Source of the DNA: Prosthecobacter fusiformis
GTDB lineage: Bacteria > Verrucomicrobiota > Verrucomicrobiia > Verrucomicrobiales > Verrucomicrobiaceae
Direction: 5' to 3'
DNA: 64,000 nucleotides
Assembly (NCBI RefSeq): GCF_004364345.1
Contig: NZ_SOCA01000003.1
Coordinates: 496,001-560,000 of the forward strand
The translations under genes and the position numbers were made by a program. Positions 1 through 7,511 of the stretch are shown here, piece after piece. Positions within the stretch are counted from its first letter, which is position 1. Each line of letters starts with the position of its first letter. The notes under the pieces are model-generated. The model ran no database searches and was not told where the DNA came from. It was given only the letters and a program-made list of their open reading frames with translations.

Positions 1-10
1 ACTGAATAGC

Positions 11-406
11 ATGAGTACAGAAATCATAGTGGCGTGGGAAAATTCACATGAAACGGCGTTCCCGACTTCAAAGAGCGTGTTTAATTTGGTTTGCGACAGC
101 GTCGGAGAATCTGCAGACCGACTCGGACATCAAGAGGTTGGGAAGCTTTGCAAGTGGGCAAAGCAAGATGGAAATTTGTTGCTTGTAGATGCTACATCAG
201 AGGCCAAGGCAGTTTTTAGAGATTTATTGAGAGAAGCGCTCAATGATGGGACGATCATCAAAGAAATACTCTCATGGCCGACGCCGCATTTTGATGCATC
301 AACGCTCTTGCCGGAGAATAGAACACCTGAAGTGATTTCCTTTATCTGTAATGCTGCCGCAATCGGAACCTTGCGGCGTCTAACTTTTTATTTAGATCGT
401 GTATAA
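11..406 (+). CDS. hypothetical protein, possible immunity protein
   Basis: Open frame of 131 codons with an ATG start one base after a TAG stop in the same short leader. I do not recognise the family. The product looks like a small soluble acidic protein with no signal peptide or membrane segment. It lies at the head of a run of short, unrelated hypothetical genes that resembles a toxin-tip/immunity array, so an immunity role is an inference from position only. The upstream partner, if any, lies outside the window. Confidence 0.5.
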   Translation: MSTEIIVAWENSHETAFPTSKSVFNLVCDSVGESADRLGHQEVGKLCKWAKQDGNLLLVDATSEAKAVFRDLLREALNDGTIIKEILSWPTPHFDASTLLPENRTPEVISFICNAAAIGTLRRLTFYLDRV

Positions 407-428
407 ACTTATTGGGACTTAAAATAGA

Positions 429-551
429 ATGGCCTGTGGTCCGGCCTGGATTAGTAATAGTCCAGAAACTCCGAGTTGGATACTGACAGGTTGGCCCCGA
501 AGACTCTGGAAATATTGCCGTCGATTGGCTAGAAAGGCAGCTTTAAAATGA
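429..551 (+). other. short orphan reading frame(s) upstream of 548, possible toxin tail
   Basis: The gap between the first two genes carries short open stretches rather than obvious regulatory sequence. One frame runs from ATG 429 to a TGA at 549-551, overlapping the next ATG by four bases. Another frame, open from 487 to a TAA at 544-546, reads PEDSGNIAVDWLERQL at its end and looks more protein-like. Either could be the C-terminal remnant of a toxin whose immunity gene follows. Neither is long enough to be significant alone. Confidence 0.25.
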
Positions 552-838
552 TTGATCCTGATGCAGTTGAAGAAGCAGACATCGAACTATGCGCGTCTGG
601 GTTCGATACTCTGCTCATGGAAGAAGGGCAGGAAGAGCTTCGCTCTTATCAAAAAATGCTCGTCGAAATGCGTGCCACAAAGTGTGCACAGGTCGTGAAG
701 GACCTTTTAGACTGGATCGACACAACACCGGATGCATATGCACTCGATGTGGTCGGACAAGATAAGGGTCGTTACAACGATCTTTGGCGGAAATATGATG
801 CAGCTTCATGTGAAGAGCTGGCCAAATCCATTCGCTGA
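548..838 (+). CDS. hypothetical protein, possible immunity protein
   Basis: A 96-residue acidic cytoplasmic protein with no recognised domain. It begins with ATG directly at the end of a short upstream reading frame. After its TGA (836-838) the same frame stays open to 919, where it meets the start of the next gene. The short length, the acidity and the coupling to short upstream frames fit an immunity gene of a polymorphic toxin system, but no motif proves this. Confidence 0.45.
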   Translation: MIDPDAVEEADIELCASGFDTLLMEEGQEELRSYQKMLVEMRATKCAQVVKDLLDWIDTTPDAYALDVVGQDKGRYNDLWRKYDAASCEELAKSIR

Positions 839-915
839 TCCTGGGGTGGGCTCTCCAATGTATTGAAAATTTATAGAATAGTTCGCGATCCCAATGCGTC
901 CGGGGCAGCTAGCTC

Positions 916-1401
916 TTGATCGAAGGCGGTGACGACACAAAAATTGAAATATGGAATGGTTCTGCTTGGATAGATGGGCCATTTCTTTCTCGAATAATAT
1001 TCGATATGAATTTGCTAGAAGAAACTGCCAGCCAGATTGTTTTAACATTTAATTTGTTATTTGGAGGTTATCGTCATTCAGGGATGGGCGATGTGGAGTT
1101 CAAGGCACGAATGTTGTATGAACGCCGCCGTGCTAATGGGATTCCATATTTGATTGAAGATCGTACAGAGGAAGAGGTGGTTGCAGTCATTGAAGCTGTG
1201 GATCGGGTGAACCAGCGATGGCCGGGTTCATTTATTCCAGTTCATCCCCCCAGACCGAGACCTGCGGACCGTAATCAGGTGATATGGATCATGGATTTTC
1301 GTGCCTTCTGGCCGGGGCGGCTCGACAATCCATTGCACCCTTCTTCTGGCGATATTACCCGAGTTGCGTTAGGGGGCGCATGGGAAACTGACGGTAAATG
1401 A
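916..1401 (+). CDS. hypothetical protein, possible immunity protein
   Basis: Open frame of 161 codons. A TAG at 910-912 in the same frame limits the start; the first usable start is TTG at 916, and ATG 1007 is an alternative that would give a shorter product. The TTG overlaps the TGA (917-919) of the 839-919 frame by four bases, which would couple their translation. The C-terminal third is proline-rich and then reads QVIWIMDFRAFWPGRL. I do not recognise a family. The role is inferred only from the array context. Confidence 0.4.
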   Translation: MIEGGDDTKIEIWNGSAWIDGPFLSRIIFDMNLLEETASQIVLTFNLLFGGYRHSGMGDVEFKARMLYERRRANGIPYLIEDRTEEEVVAVIEAVDRVNQRWPGSFIPVHPPRPRPADRNQVIWIMDFRAFWPGRLDNPLHPSSGDITRVALGGAWETDGK

Positions 1402-1479
1402 TAATCACATTGAGAATTCAGCCTCAACGCCGCGATCTGGATCACTCTCAATTTTCCACACCTTAGAGATTAACTACTT

Positions 1480-1983
1480 ATGACACAAATCATCATTTTA
1501 ATGGCGGCTCTATTTCTCATGATAGAGCCATGTCAATCATGGTCGATTGAACCTGTGAAAAATCCATATCAAGTTCGTTTTGGTACTTTGGAATTAACTT
1601 CCGATATCAAGCGTCGGTATGTATTCAAATATGGATCCATGGAAGAGGCGTTTGATTTAACAGATATCGTCGCCAGATCAGGACGAGATTTTCCTGGATT
1701 GCCAAATCTCAAGGAAATAGGGTTTAGGACAGAGGGGGGCGAAGTTTATAAATACGGAAACCTCTCCAAACAATTATACTTGGAAAAGTTCATCAAGGAC
1801 AATCCCGGAGGAAATAATAAACCTAAATCATGGATTTTTTCAGGCCTTCTGGATGAAGACTTGGAAATCCGACTTGAAGGTCAAACCCCTGTGTGTCGTG
1901 TAGATATACAGAATGGTGGCGGAATAATTACCCTGTGGGAAAATTTGCCTAACCAGCCAGTGGTGCCTCAAAAAGCGAAATGA
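1480..1983 (+). CDS. hypothetical exported protein
   Basis: A 167-residue protein with an N-terminal hydrophobic stretch (about residues 3-20, IIILMAALFLMIEPCQSW) that looks like a signal peptide or signal anchor. The mature part has no recognised domain. The ATG at 1480 overlaps a TGA (1481-1483) that closes a 36-codon open stretch in another frame from about 1373, the same ATGA junction seen elsewhere in this array. An exported product could be an immunity protein against a periplasm-acting toxin; this is inference. Confidence 0.45.
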   Translation: MTQIIILMAALFLMIEPCQSWSIEPVKNPYQVRFGTLELTSDIKRRYVFKYGSMEEAFDLTDIVARSGRDFPGLPNLKEIGFRTEGGEVYKYGNLSKQLYLEKFIKDNPGGNNKPKSWIFSGLLDEDLEIRLEGQTPVCRVDIQNGGGIITLWENLPNQPVVPQKAK

Positions 1984-2024
1984 ATATAAGGTGACAAGCC
2001 GTGGCAGGCAAGTGTCTGTGAACT

Positions 2025-2054
2025 GGGGTTCAAGCTTTCATGTCGCTTGACCCC
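2025..2054. repeat. REP-like imperfect hairpin
   Basis: GGGGTTCAAGC and GCTTGACCCC are complementary apart from one extra T and flank a loop of about nine bases. The hairpin lies about 190 bp upstream of the REP-associated transposase. Its GGGGT(C/T)CA core resembles the start of the transposase terminal repeats, which also begin GGGGTCA. It may be a non-autonomous REP unit; other genomic copies were not visible in this window. Confidence 0.45.
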
Positions 2055-2071
2055 ATTTTCCCGTTTTCCCA

Positions 2072-2245
2072 ATGGAAACTATTAATACATTTTTTGAAAT
2101 TACAGACAAATCCTTGCATAATCATGGTTATGCGTGGGCCAGTGGATATGGACCTCTTGAGGAAAATTCCATGAAGTTTCTCCATCCATCTCAACTTGAG
2201 CGCAATCGAGAATACTGGAAAATCAACAACGAAGTGCCTGAAAAC
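2072..2245 (+). pseudogene. hypothetical protein, 3' end lost at the transposase element
   Basis: The frame starting at ATG 2072 reads about 58 residues of plausible protein, including SMKFLHPSQLERNREYWK, and then runs into the left terminal repeat of the HUH element at 2246. Past that point the frame only translates element sequence, out of frame with the transposase, to a stop at 2345-2347. I therefore regard the gene as truncated by insertion or by recombination at the element. Its natural continuation is not found on the right side of the element. A SUKH-like or other immunity origin is possible but not shown. Confidence 0.4.
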
Positions 2246-2270
2246 GGGGTCAGGGTGCAAATTATTGACA
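2246..2270 (+). repeat. left terminal inverted repeat of the RAYT element
   Basis: Begins GGGGTCAGGGTGCAAATT and ends ATTGACA. It is an inverted match to 3359-3383 with one mismatch. It starts 53 bp before the transposase ATG. Confidence 0.75.
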
Positions 2271-2298
2271 GAATGGGCGGAGCCTTTAGATTGGGGTT

Positions 2299-3345
2299 AT
2301 GGCGCGGAGCTTACGCATTCAATATCCGGGGGCTTATTATCATGTGATGGCGCGAGGTAACCGGAGGGAGGTCATCTTTCATGATGAGGATGACCGGCGC
2401 TTCTTCCTCCAGGCGCTCAGTGAGGCCTGTGAAAGGACAGGCTGGCGGGTTCATGCGTGGGTGCTTTTGGGCAATCATTATCATCTGTTTGTCCAGACGC
2501 CGGAGGCCAATCTGGTAGCGGGCATGGCCTGGCTGCAGAATGCTTACACACGCCGTTACAACGTGCAGCACCGGGCCTGGGGCCGGGTGTTTGGTGACCG
2601 TTATAAGGCGGTGTTGGTGGAGGGGGACGACCGGTATCATTACCAGACGTTGATGGATTACATCCATCTCAATCCGGTGCGTGCGGGCCTGGTAAGGCCG
2701 AAGGCGGGCCAGAGCCTGCTGGACTATCCCTGGAGCAGCCTGGCGGGAGGTTACGCCCTGGTGCCTTCCCGCCGAGCCAAATGGCTGGCGGCGGAGGCTG
2801 GGCTGAAGGCGTTTGAACTGGATGATACGACGCGGGGCCGCCGCCGGATGGTGGAGCGGCTGGACCGGCGTGGGATGTCCGAGGCGATGAAAGCCTGCGG
2901 TGTCCCGGCGCTACCGGACGAGGTGGACGCCCGGTGCAGCCATCTGCGCCGGGGCTGGTATTGGGGGCAGCAGGCTTTCGGGGAAAAACTGCGTGAACTC
3001 GCCAGGAAGCTGGTCGCAACCCGGCCCCCGGTGTCCAGAGGCTACAAAAATCAACCCGCCGTGCGAATGCACTCGCTGGAACAGGCTCAGCAATGGCTGA
3101 AGGGAGGTCTGAAAGCCGCCGGGTTGAAGCCTGGAGATCTGGAGAGACTGAAAGGCTCCGACCCCAGGAAGCTGATGCTGGCGCACCTGCTGTGGAAAAA
3201 GACGACTGTGACGCAGCAGTGGATTGCAGAAAATCTGGCGATGAAGACTGCAGCCAACGTAAGCCAGCAATTGAGACGACTGGATGAAAAGAAAACCCTG
3301 GAGAAACTGCCAGCCAGATTACAGGAGTTTATCAAAGAGAAATGA
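2299..3345 (+). CDS. REP-associated tyrosine (Y1/HUH) transposase
   Basis: 348-residue member of the IS200-like Y1 transposase superfamily, RAYT branch. The N-terminus MARSLRIQYPGAYYHVMARGN is the usual family opening and fixes the start. The HUH metal-binding motif is HYHLF near residue 70, and the candidate catalytic tyrosines are in AYTRRYN near residue 95. The conserved DYIHLNPVRAGLV follows near residue 128. The C-terminal half carries a DnaA-like helix-turn-helix region found in longer members. RAYT proteins nick and join single strands at REP hairpins. The coding sequence looks intact, so the protein could be active. Confidence 0.9.
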   Translation: MARSLRIQYPGAYYHVMARGNRREVIFHDEDDRRFFLQALSEACERTGWRVHAWVLLGNHYHLFVQTPEANLVAGMAWLQNAYTRRYNVQHRAWGRVFGDRYKAVLVEGDDRYHYQTLMDYIHLNPVRAGLVRPKAGQSLLDYPWSSLAGGYALVPSRRAKWLAAEAGLKAFELDDTTRGRRRMVERLDRRGMSEAMKACGVPALPDEVDARCSHLRRGWYWGQQAFGEKLRELARKLVATRPPVSRGYKNQPAVRMHSLEQAQQWLKGGLKAAGLKPGDLERLKGSDPRKLMLAHLLWKKTTVTQQWIAENLAMKTAANVSQQLRRLDEKKTLEKLPARLQEFIKEK

Positions 3346-3358
3346 GAACTCAATATTT

Positions 3359-3383
3359 TGTCAATTATTTGCACCCTGACCCC
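3359..3383 (-). repeat. right terminal inverted repeat of the RAYT element
   Basis: Inverted copy of 2246-2270, ending GCACCCTGACCCC on the + strand, 13 bp after the transposase stop. The toxin-tail reading frame begins immediately to its right. Confidence 0.75.
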
Positions 3384-3604
3384 AGTTCCCCCGCAACCAG
3401 TTTGGCGATAACTCAGATTGGCTGGATGGTCTCGGGCCAAATCATCAAAACCATCCTGCGTCTAGCCCATACATCACTCGGCTCCAAGATGATTTAGCGG
3501 AATTTAACGACCTTGATCCAACCCCGGCAAATGTGGATGCGCTCAAGAACGAACTTCAAAAAATCGCAAAGAAGCTCACTGACGATGATTATCCTTGGCC
3601 ATGA
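3380..3604 (+). pseudogene. C-terminal fragment of a probable polymorphic toxin (AHH/HNH-like nuclease tail)
   Basis: A reading frame closed by TGA at 3602-3604 is open back to a TGA inside the right element repeat (3377-3379). It gives about 74 residues with no start of its own: FPRNQFGDNSDW, then NHQNHPASSPYITRLQDDL, then an acidic tail ending DDDYPWP. The order PRN, then a His-rich stretch, then a helix with spaced leucines resembles the end of AHH-type nuclease toxin domains. The N-terminal catalytic part is missing, cut by the element. The stop overlaps the next ATG as ATGA, as expected for a toxin followed by its immunity gene. The family is a tentative call. Confidence 0.45.
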
Positions 3605-4182
3605 TTAAAAAAATCTTTCTTATATCGCACACAATCGAAGCTGGGCATGTTGCTGCGACGCCTGATCCAGATATCTTTTTCAGGACTGTCATGCGTGATA
3701 TTCCTGCTCTGGATGAGAATGCACCAATACCCTCATTCCAATTGCTTGATCCATCGAAAAGAGGGGATGGCTTTTTTAGCGTGAGCAACCAAGTTTTATT
3801 GTTCGATAAAGCCATTTATTTAAGTGATTTAGGGGTGCCTCTAGGATTAAGCGGAAATGTTCATCCCACAATCTTGAATGATACTAAGGAGGAAATTTTC
3901 TTTCTCAATGTAACAGCTACTTATAATTGCTTGAACCTAGCAGAGACGGTCTTTAAAAGTCCCAATGGAGAAGAAAAGGGAGTCGATCATGGAATGGGGA
4001 TCAAAAAGTTAATTTTTTTTCCCAAGTTGATCGGCGATTCATATATCTTCCGTATCCCTCAAAGGAAGTCTGCAATTTTCATAGCAACCGATGAGTCAGG
4101 CACGCAGGAAGATTTTTACACGCTTTATAAAGTCTCAGGAATGAGGGGCCTGTCTTTCGCTGAAGTATGGAGCAGCGAGTGA
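3601..4182 (+). CDS. probable immunity protein for the adjacent toxin tail
   Basis: A 193-residue protein starting at ATG 3601; TTG at 3595 is an in-frame alternative. The ATG overlaps the TGA of the upstream toxin fragment by ATGA, implying translational coupling. The protein has no signal peptide. Motifs such as YLSDLGVPLGLSG and the C-terminal FYTLYKVSGMRGLSFAEVW recall Imm11/Imm43-type immunity proteins paired with AHH nucleases, but I cannot confirm membership. The function is inferred from its position. Confidence 0.5.
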   Translation: MIKKIFLISHTIEAGHVAATPDPDIFFRTVMRDIPALDENAPIPSFQLLDPSKRGDGFFSVSNQVLLFDKAIYLSDLGVPLGLSGNVHPTILNDTKEEIFFLNVTATYNCLNLAETVFKSPNGEEKGVDHGMGIKKLIFFPKLIGDSYIFRIPQRKSAIFIATDESGTQEDFYTLYKVSGMRGLSFAEVWSSE

Positions 4183-4328
4183 GGGCCGTGGAAAACAGAG
4201 AGCAGCATATAATTGACCACGACTTGATGAAAGCGGCACCAGCAATAAGCAATACGGAGGGCATCGGCTCAACCAAAAAACTTTATCGCTGGCAGGAAAA
4301 AATGATCTACAATGAAGACGGCCAATGA
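4167..4328 (+). other. 54-codon orphan frame, possible toxin-tip remnant
   Basis: This frame starts at ATG 4167 inside the end of the previous gene. It reads through AVENREQHIIDHDLMKAA and KKLYRWQEKMIYNEDGQ to a TGA at 4326-4328, which overlaps the next ATG (4325) as ATGA. The EQHIID-containing segment resembles stretches seen near the ends of Rhs-type toxin tips. It has no credible toxin body upstream, so it would be a displaced tip end. The evidence is the junction pattern and composition only. Confidence 0.35.
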
Positions 4329-5157
4329 GAACTCTACTTTACTTCCAAGGGTGGTGGCTAATCGCTGCAATCTTATCAACCAACATTGTCCTTGGCCAGT
4401 CAACGGTTGACCCGAATGATCAAACAGTCGAGCGCCTGATTGAACCGCTTTTTGACTCAAACTTTCAGATGAGGAAAGCTGATGAGGCGTTACGAGAACT
4501 CGCCTCTTTACCAGGCATTACGGAAACACTGTAGGCCAAGCTTAAACGTGAATTGGCAAACCAAAACGCAGAAAGCTATCGACTGCGGGCATTGATGCAG
4601 GCTTTAGCAGTAAGATCTGACTATACGCCAAGGTTGATGAGTGACATTTAAGCTCAAACAAAGTGGACTCTCCATACTGTCCACACAGGAGCTGATAGAT
4701 CGCATTTTTTGCGGAAGGCTATTTGCGTATTTTTGGAAGCAACCCGAGCAGTCAAAATGAAGAAATCTTGATCTCGGCGCTATCTCCAGATCTAGACACG
4801 ATCCCCAGCATGCAGGAGACCGCTGTTTACTCTCTGTAGAAGTCCGGGACAGCAAGAGCCAAAGTTGCCTTGGATGCCCTAGCAGCCCGCCTACAACCGA
4901 AGCCGAATAGCAAAAACCGTCTCTACGACCTCACGGTGGAGACTGCCAACTTACTCAGCAGACGAACCGAATTGCCTGTGCACTTGGCCATGCCGCAACC
5001 CACCGCGCAAGCAAAAGTACTAAAGAAGACCCATAAAATAAAACCACCGTCCAAATCAAGTGAGGGACCGGCATCCTTAGCGCCGTGGAGACTTACCGTT
5101 GTATTGATCTTCGCGACGATTGGGCTGCTGTGGTTGCTGCTAAAGGGGAGGAAGTAG
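4325..5157 (+). pseudogene. degraded gene for an exported, C-terminally anchored protein
   Basis: The first part (4325-4534) encodes a signal-peptide-like start (LLYFQGWWLIAAILSTNIVLG) and helical sequence, then a TAG. The same frame continues sensibly through KLKRELANQNAESYRLRALM to a TAA near 4651. After a frameshift, coherent sequence resumes around 4737 (SNPSSQNEEILISALSPDL), has another TAG near 4840, and continues from 4870 through ALAARLQPKPNS to a C-terminal membrane helix (LTVVLIFATIGLLWLLLKG) ending at 5157. The pieces form one ancestral gene, perhaps with HEAT-like helical repeats, inactivated by at least three lesions. Confidence 0.55.
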
Positions 5158-5232
5158 ATGTGGCAGGCAAATACGAAGATTGGTGTTGAAGTCAGCGACC
5201 ACCTTAGCCTGCCTCCAAAAAGTTGAAGCGGT

Positions 5233-5343
5233 ATGGAGAGTCTGCCTCATCCCGCCGGCATAACATTCCTCCGAGCAAATCCTCAAAATGGGACGCTGCT
5301 CGATTGGGCGCGACAGCGGGGGTATACTGGACCAGCATTTTAA
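5233..5343 (+). other. short toxin-tip-like frame
   Basis: 37 codons from ATG 5233 to TAA 5341-5343, reading HPAGITFLRANPQNGTLL and then DWARQRGYTGPAF. It ends three bases before the ATG of the next gene. The composition is protein-like and resembles a C-terminal toxin tail, but the frame is too short to classify. A TGA at 5224-5226 closes the frame upstream. Confidence 0.35.
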
Positions 5344-5346
5344 ACA

Positions 5347-5684
5347 ATGATTCTCAAAGCTAAAGCAATTGAGCTCGATGGATTCGAGCTAGGAAAGATA
5401 TACTTGAATCCTGATGATCAGGCGGAGTCGGCTTGTCCTGTATGCGGCTATCTAGTCCAATGGGATCGGCCACCGGTCGCGAACTCGGAGGGGGGCTGGC
5501 GTTCTCGTGGAACATCTGTCCATGCTGTAACACACAATATGGATTAGACGATGAGTTTAAAACGGAACACGGAGGCTTGGAAAAAGCTTGGCAGTCTCTC
5601 CGGGCGTCCTGGCTGAAGAGTGTTGGTCGAACGCCTGACGTTAAAAAGCAGCTTCAAAACATTGGAATAGAGATGAGCGGCTAA
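5347..5684 (+). pseudogene. zinc-ribbon protein split by a frameshift at a G6 run
   Basis: The first frame, from ATG 5347, contains CPVCGYLVQWDRPP and then loses sense after the homopolymer at 5490-5495, reaching a stop at 5547. The -1 frame from the same point gives SWNICPCCNTQYGLDDEF and EKAWQSLRASWLKSVG to a stop at 5684. Joined, they make a protein of about 112 residues with two CxxC knuckles followed by YGLDD and a helix ending LRxxWL, a layout known from small proteins of toxin/immunity loci. One missing G would restore the frame, so this is a recent mutation, a sequencing error or a phase-variable tract. Confidence 0.6.
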
Positions 5685-5795
5685 GGAATGAAAAATTTGC
5701 GGGTGAGATCTGTTTATGAAATATGCGACCACCCGTCTGTGTGCTGGTGACGGGCGAAACATCAACATGGTGATGAGTTTGATGCAGGGAGCGCC

Positions 5796-7271
5796 TCACC
5801 GGATTTTCGCGTCCGGAAGCTCGGACTTTACGCCTTCGTCGAGGGGCATTTTGTCAGTCCCTGGGGTTAGGCCGGTGGCGGACATGAGTTTGGAGAGTTC
5901 GGCCTGGAGTTCGGAGACTTTGCTGACGAACTCGGGTTTGCTGATGAGGTTTTTGGTTTCATCGGGATCGTCCTTCAGGTTGTACAGCTCGGCCAGGTGG
6001 CGGTCGGGGCTGCCATTGCCGTGGGGGTAATGGATGTACTTCCATTCATCGGTGCGGATGGCGCGGACGTTGGGGGTATAAGGGAACTGTTTTTCGTAGT
6101 TGTAGTGGTAGAACCAGCTTTTGCGCCAGTCGGCATCGCCCTCTCTGACAAGTTTGGTCCAGGATTGACCATGGATTTTGGGCAGGGCGGGTGCTCCGCA
6201 GAGATCCAGAATGCTGGGGGCCATGTCCACGGTGAGGACCTGTTGGGGGATCTTTTTGCCTTCTGTGCTAAGGCCTGGGAAGCGGGCGACGATGGGGATG
6301 CGGAGGCTGGCTTCGTGCCCGGTGCGCTTGTCCACCATGCCGTGCTCTCCCTCCAGGAGGCCGTTGTCTCCCATGAAGACGATGAGGGTGTTATCGAGTT
6401 GGCCGGTTTCCTCCAGGTAAGCGCGGAGGCGGCCCATGCTGTCATCCACGCTGAGGACGGTGCCCCAGTATCCATGAACCATGTTTTCGAAATCCTTGAC
6501 GGCCTCGGGACGGTCATCGGGGAATTTTTTCCGCCATTCGAAGAGGGGGCCATAAATGCCGTGCCAGGTGTAGAGGCGCTCCTTGATCCACTGGGGTTTG
6601 TCATTGAGCTGAAAAGCAGTGGCGGGGTAGGGCACGCGGACGTCGTCAAAGGTATGTTCGTACTTAGGCTCGGGGGTATAAAAACTGTGGGGGGCCTTGT
6701 GCCCCAGGAACATGCACCAGGGCTTATCCGCACTTTGTTTCTTGAGCCAGTCGAGGGTCATGTCGGTGACGACGGTGGTGTAGTAACCTTTGACGACTTC
6801 CCGCTTTTGGCCGTGGAAGTTGAACTCGGTATCGAAGTATTTGCCCTGGCCTTTGTGGGTAACGAAATAATCGTATCCGGGGCGGGGTTCATCGTTCTCC
6901 TCACCCATGTGATATTTGCCGATGTAGGCAGTGGCGTAACCTGCCTTCTGCAATACCTGGGGGAAGCTTTCCATGGCAGCCGGGTATTCGGTGAAGTTGT
7001 TGGTCACGCCATGCGTGTGGGCATAGAGGCCGCTGAGGATGGAGGCGCGGCTGGGGGAGCAGAGGGAGGTGGTGCAAAAGGCATTCTGGAAAAGGACGCC
7101 TTCACCGGCCAAGCGGTCGATGTTTGGAGTCTTGACGTGCTTGGATCCGTAACAGCCGAGGGCATCCGGGCGGAGGTCATCGCAAAGTACGAACAAGACG
7201 TTAGGCCGGGTGGCGGCCTGGGATGCAACCGTCAGGAAAAGGGAAAGGAGAAAGAGGCAGGGTCGGAACAT
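5796..7271 (-). CDS. exported sulfatase
   Basis: 491-residue type I sulfatase. I chose the ATG at 7271, which starts a clear signal peptide ([20 protein letters not shown]); the frame extends upstream to 7346 but that part has no such character. [15 protein letters not shown] supplies the metal-binding Asp pair, and CSPSR at residues 71-75 is the CxPxR motif in which Cys is converted to formylglycine. [12 protein letters not shown] near residue 320 adds further metal and sulfate contacts. Likely role: periplasmic removal of sulfate esters from polysaccharides or mucins. The specific substrate cannot be read from the sequence. No sulfatase-maturing enzyme is in the window. Confidence 0.92.
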   Translation of the reverse strand: MFRPCLFLLSLFLTVASQAATRPNVLFVLCDDLRPDALGCYGSKHVKTPNIDRLAGEGVLFQNAFCTTSLCSPSRASILSGLYAHTHGVTNNFTEYPAAMESFPQVLQKAGYATAYIGKYHMGEENDEPRPGYDYFVTHKGQGKYFDTEFNFHGQKREVVKGYYTTVVTDMTLDWLKKQSADKPWCMFLGHKAPHSFYTPEPKYEHTFDDVRVPYPATAFQLNDKPQWIKERLYTWHGIYGPLFEWRKKFPDDRPEAVKDFENMVHGYWGTVLSVDDSMGRLRAYLEETGQLDNTLIVFMGDNGLLEGEHGMVDKRTGHEASLRIPIVARFPGLSTEGKKIPQQVLTVDMAPSILDLCGAPALPKIHGQSWTKLVREGDADWRKSWFYHYNYEKQFPYTPNVRAIRTDEWKYIHYPHGNGSPDRHLAELYNLKDDPDETKNLISKPEFVSKVSELQAELSKLMSATGLTPGTDKMPLDEGVKSELPDAKIR

Positions 7272-7423
7272 GAGAAGCAGGTAACGACCGCATGAGGGGA
7301 GCTTTGTCAAAAAGGATGCGGGATTCCTGGGTGGGGCAAAGGGCAACCTGTGACAGCAGGAGTTCGCGCGCGGTTCTGCTTCCGCATGAGCTTTGTTTTT
7401 TTCCTTCTAAACCCTCATAGGGT

Positions 7424-7441
7424 AGGCACTTTTTTGTGCCT
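7424..7441. promoter_or_regulatory. hairpin in the divergent promoter region
   Basis: AGGCAC and GTGCCT form a perfect 6-bp stem with a T6 loop. It sits in the 240-bp gap between the divergent sulfatase and hydrolase genes, next to a second small palindrome, ACCCTCATAGGGT. It could be a regulatory structure or a short terminator; neither use is shown. Confidence 0.3.
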
Positions 7442-7511
7442 GATTGTGCGAAAATGGATCTTCGGCATAATGGTGCGGCAGTCAGGAAAATAAATTATCT
7501 GATCATAACCT

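Larger units (their letters stand above)
2246..3383 (+). mobile_element. REP-associated HUH transposase element with 25-bp terminal inverted repeats
   Basis: The transposase gene 2299-3345 is bounded by a 25-bp sequence at 2246-2270 and its inverted copy at 3359-3383. They match at 24 of 25 positions by eye, the difference being an A/T swap near the inner end. Each begins GGGGTCAGGGTGCAAAT. Such repeats around a single Y1-type transposase are typical of RAYT (TnpA-REP) units. The element is GC-rich inside an AT-richer island, consistent with a separate origin. I saw no target-site duplication. Confidence 0.75.

Noticed and set aside
1990-2085. possible toxin tail ahead of the 2072 gene
   Set aside because: The open stretch runs straight through the REP-like hairpin, so its openness probably reflects the repeat rather than a coding remnant.
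5997-7295. 432-codon open frame on the + strand opposite the sulfatase
   Set aside because: It is fully antisense to a well-supported sulfatase with a complete active site; its composition is that of a mirror frame in a GC-rich gene.
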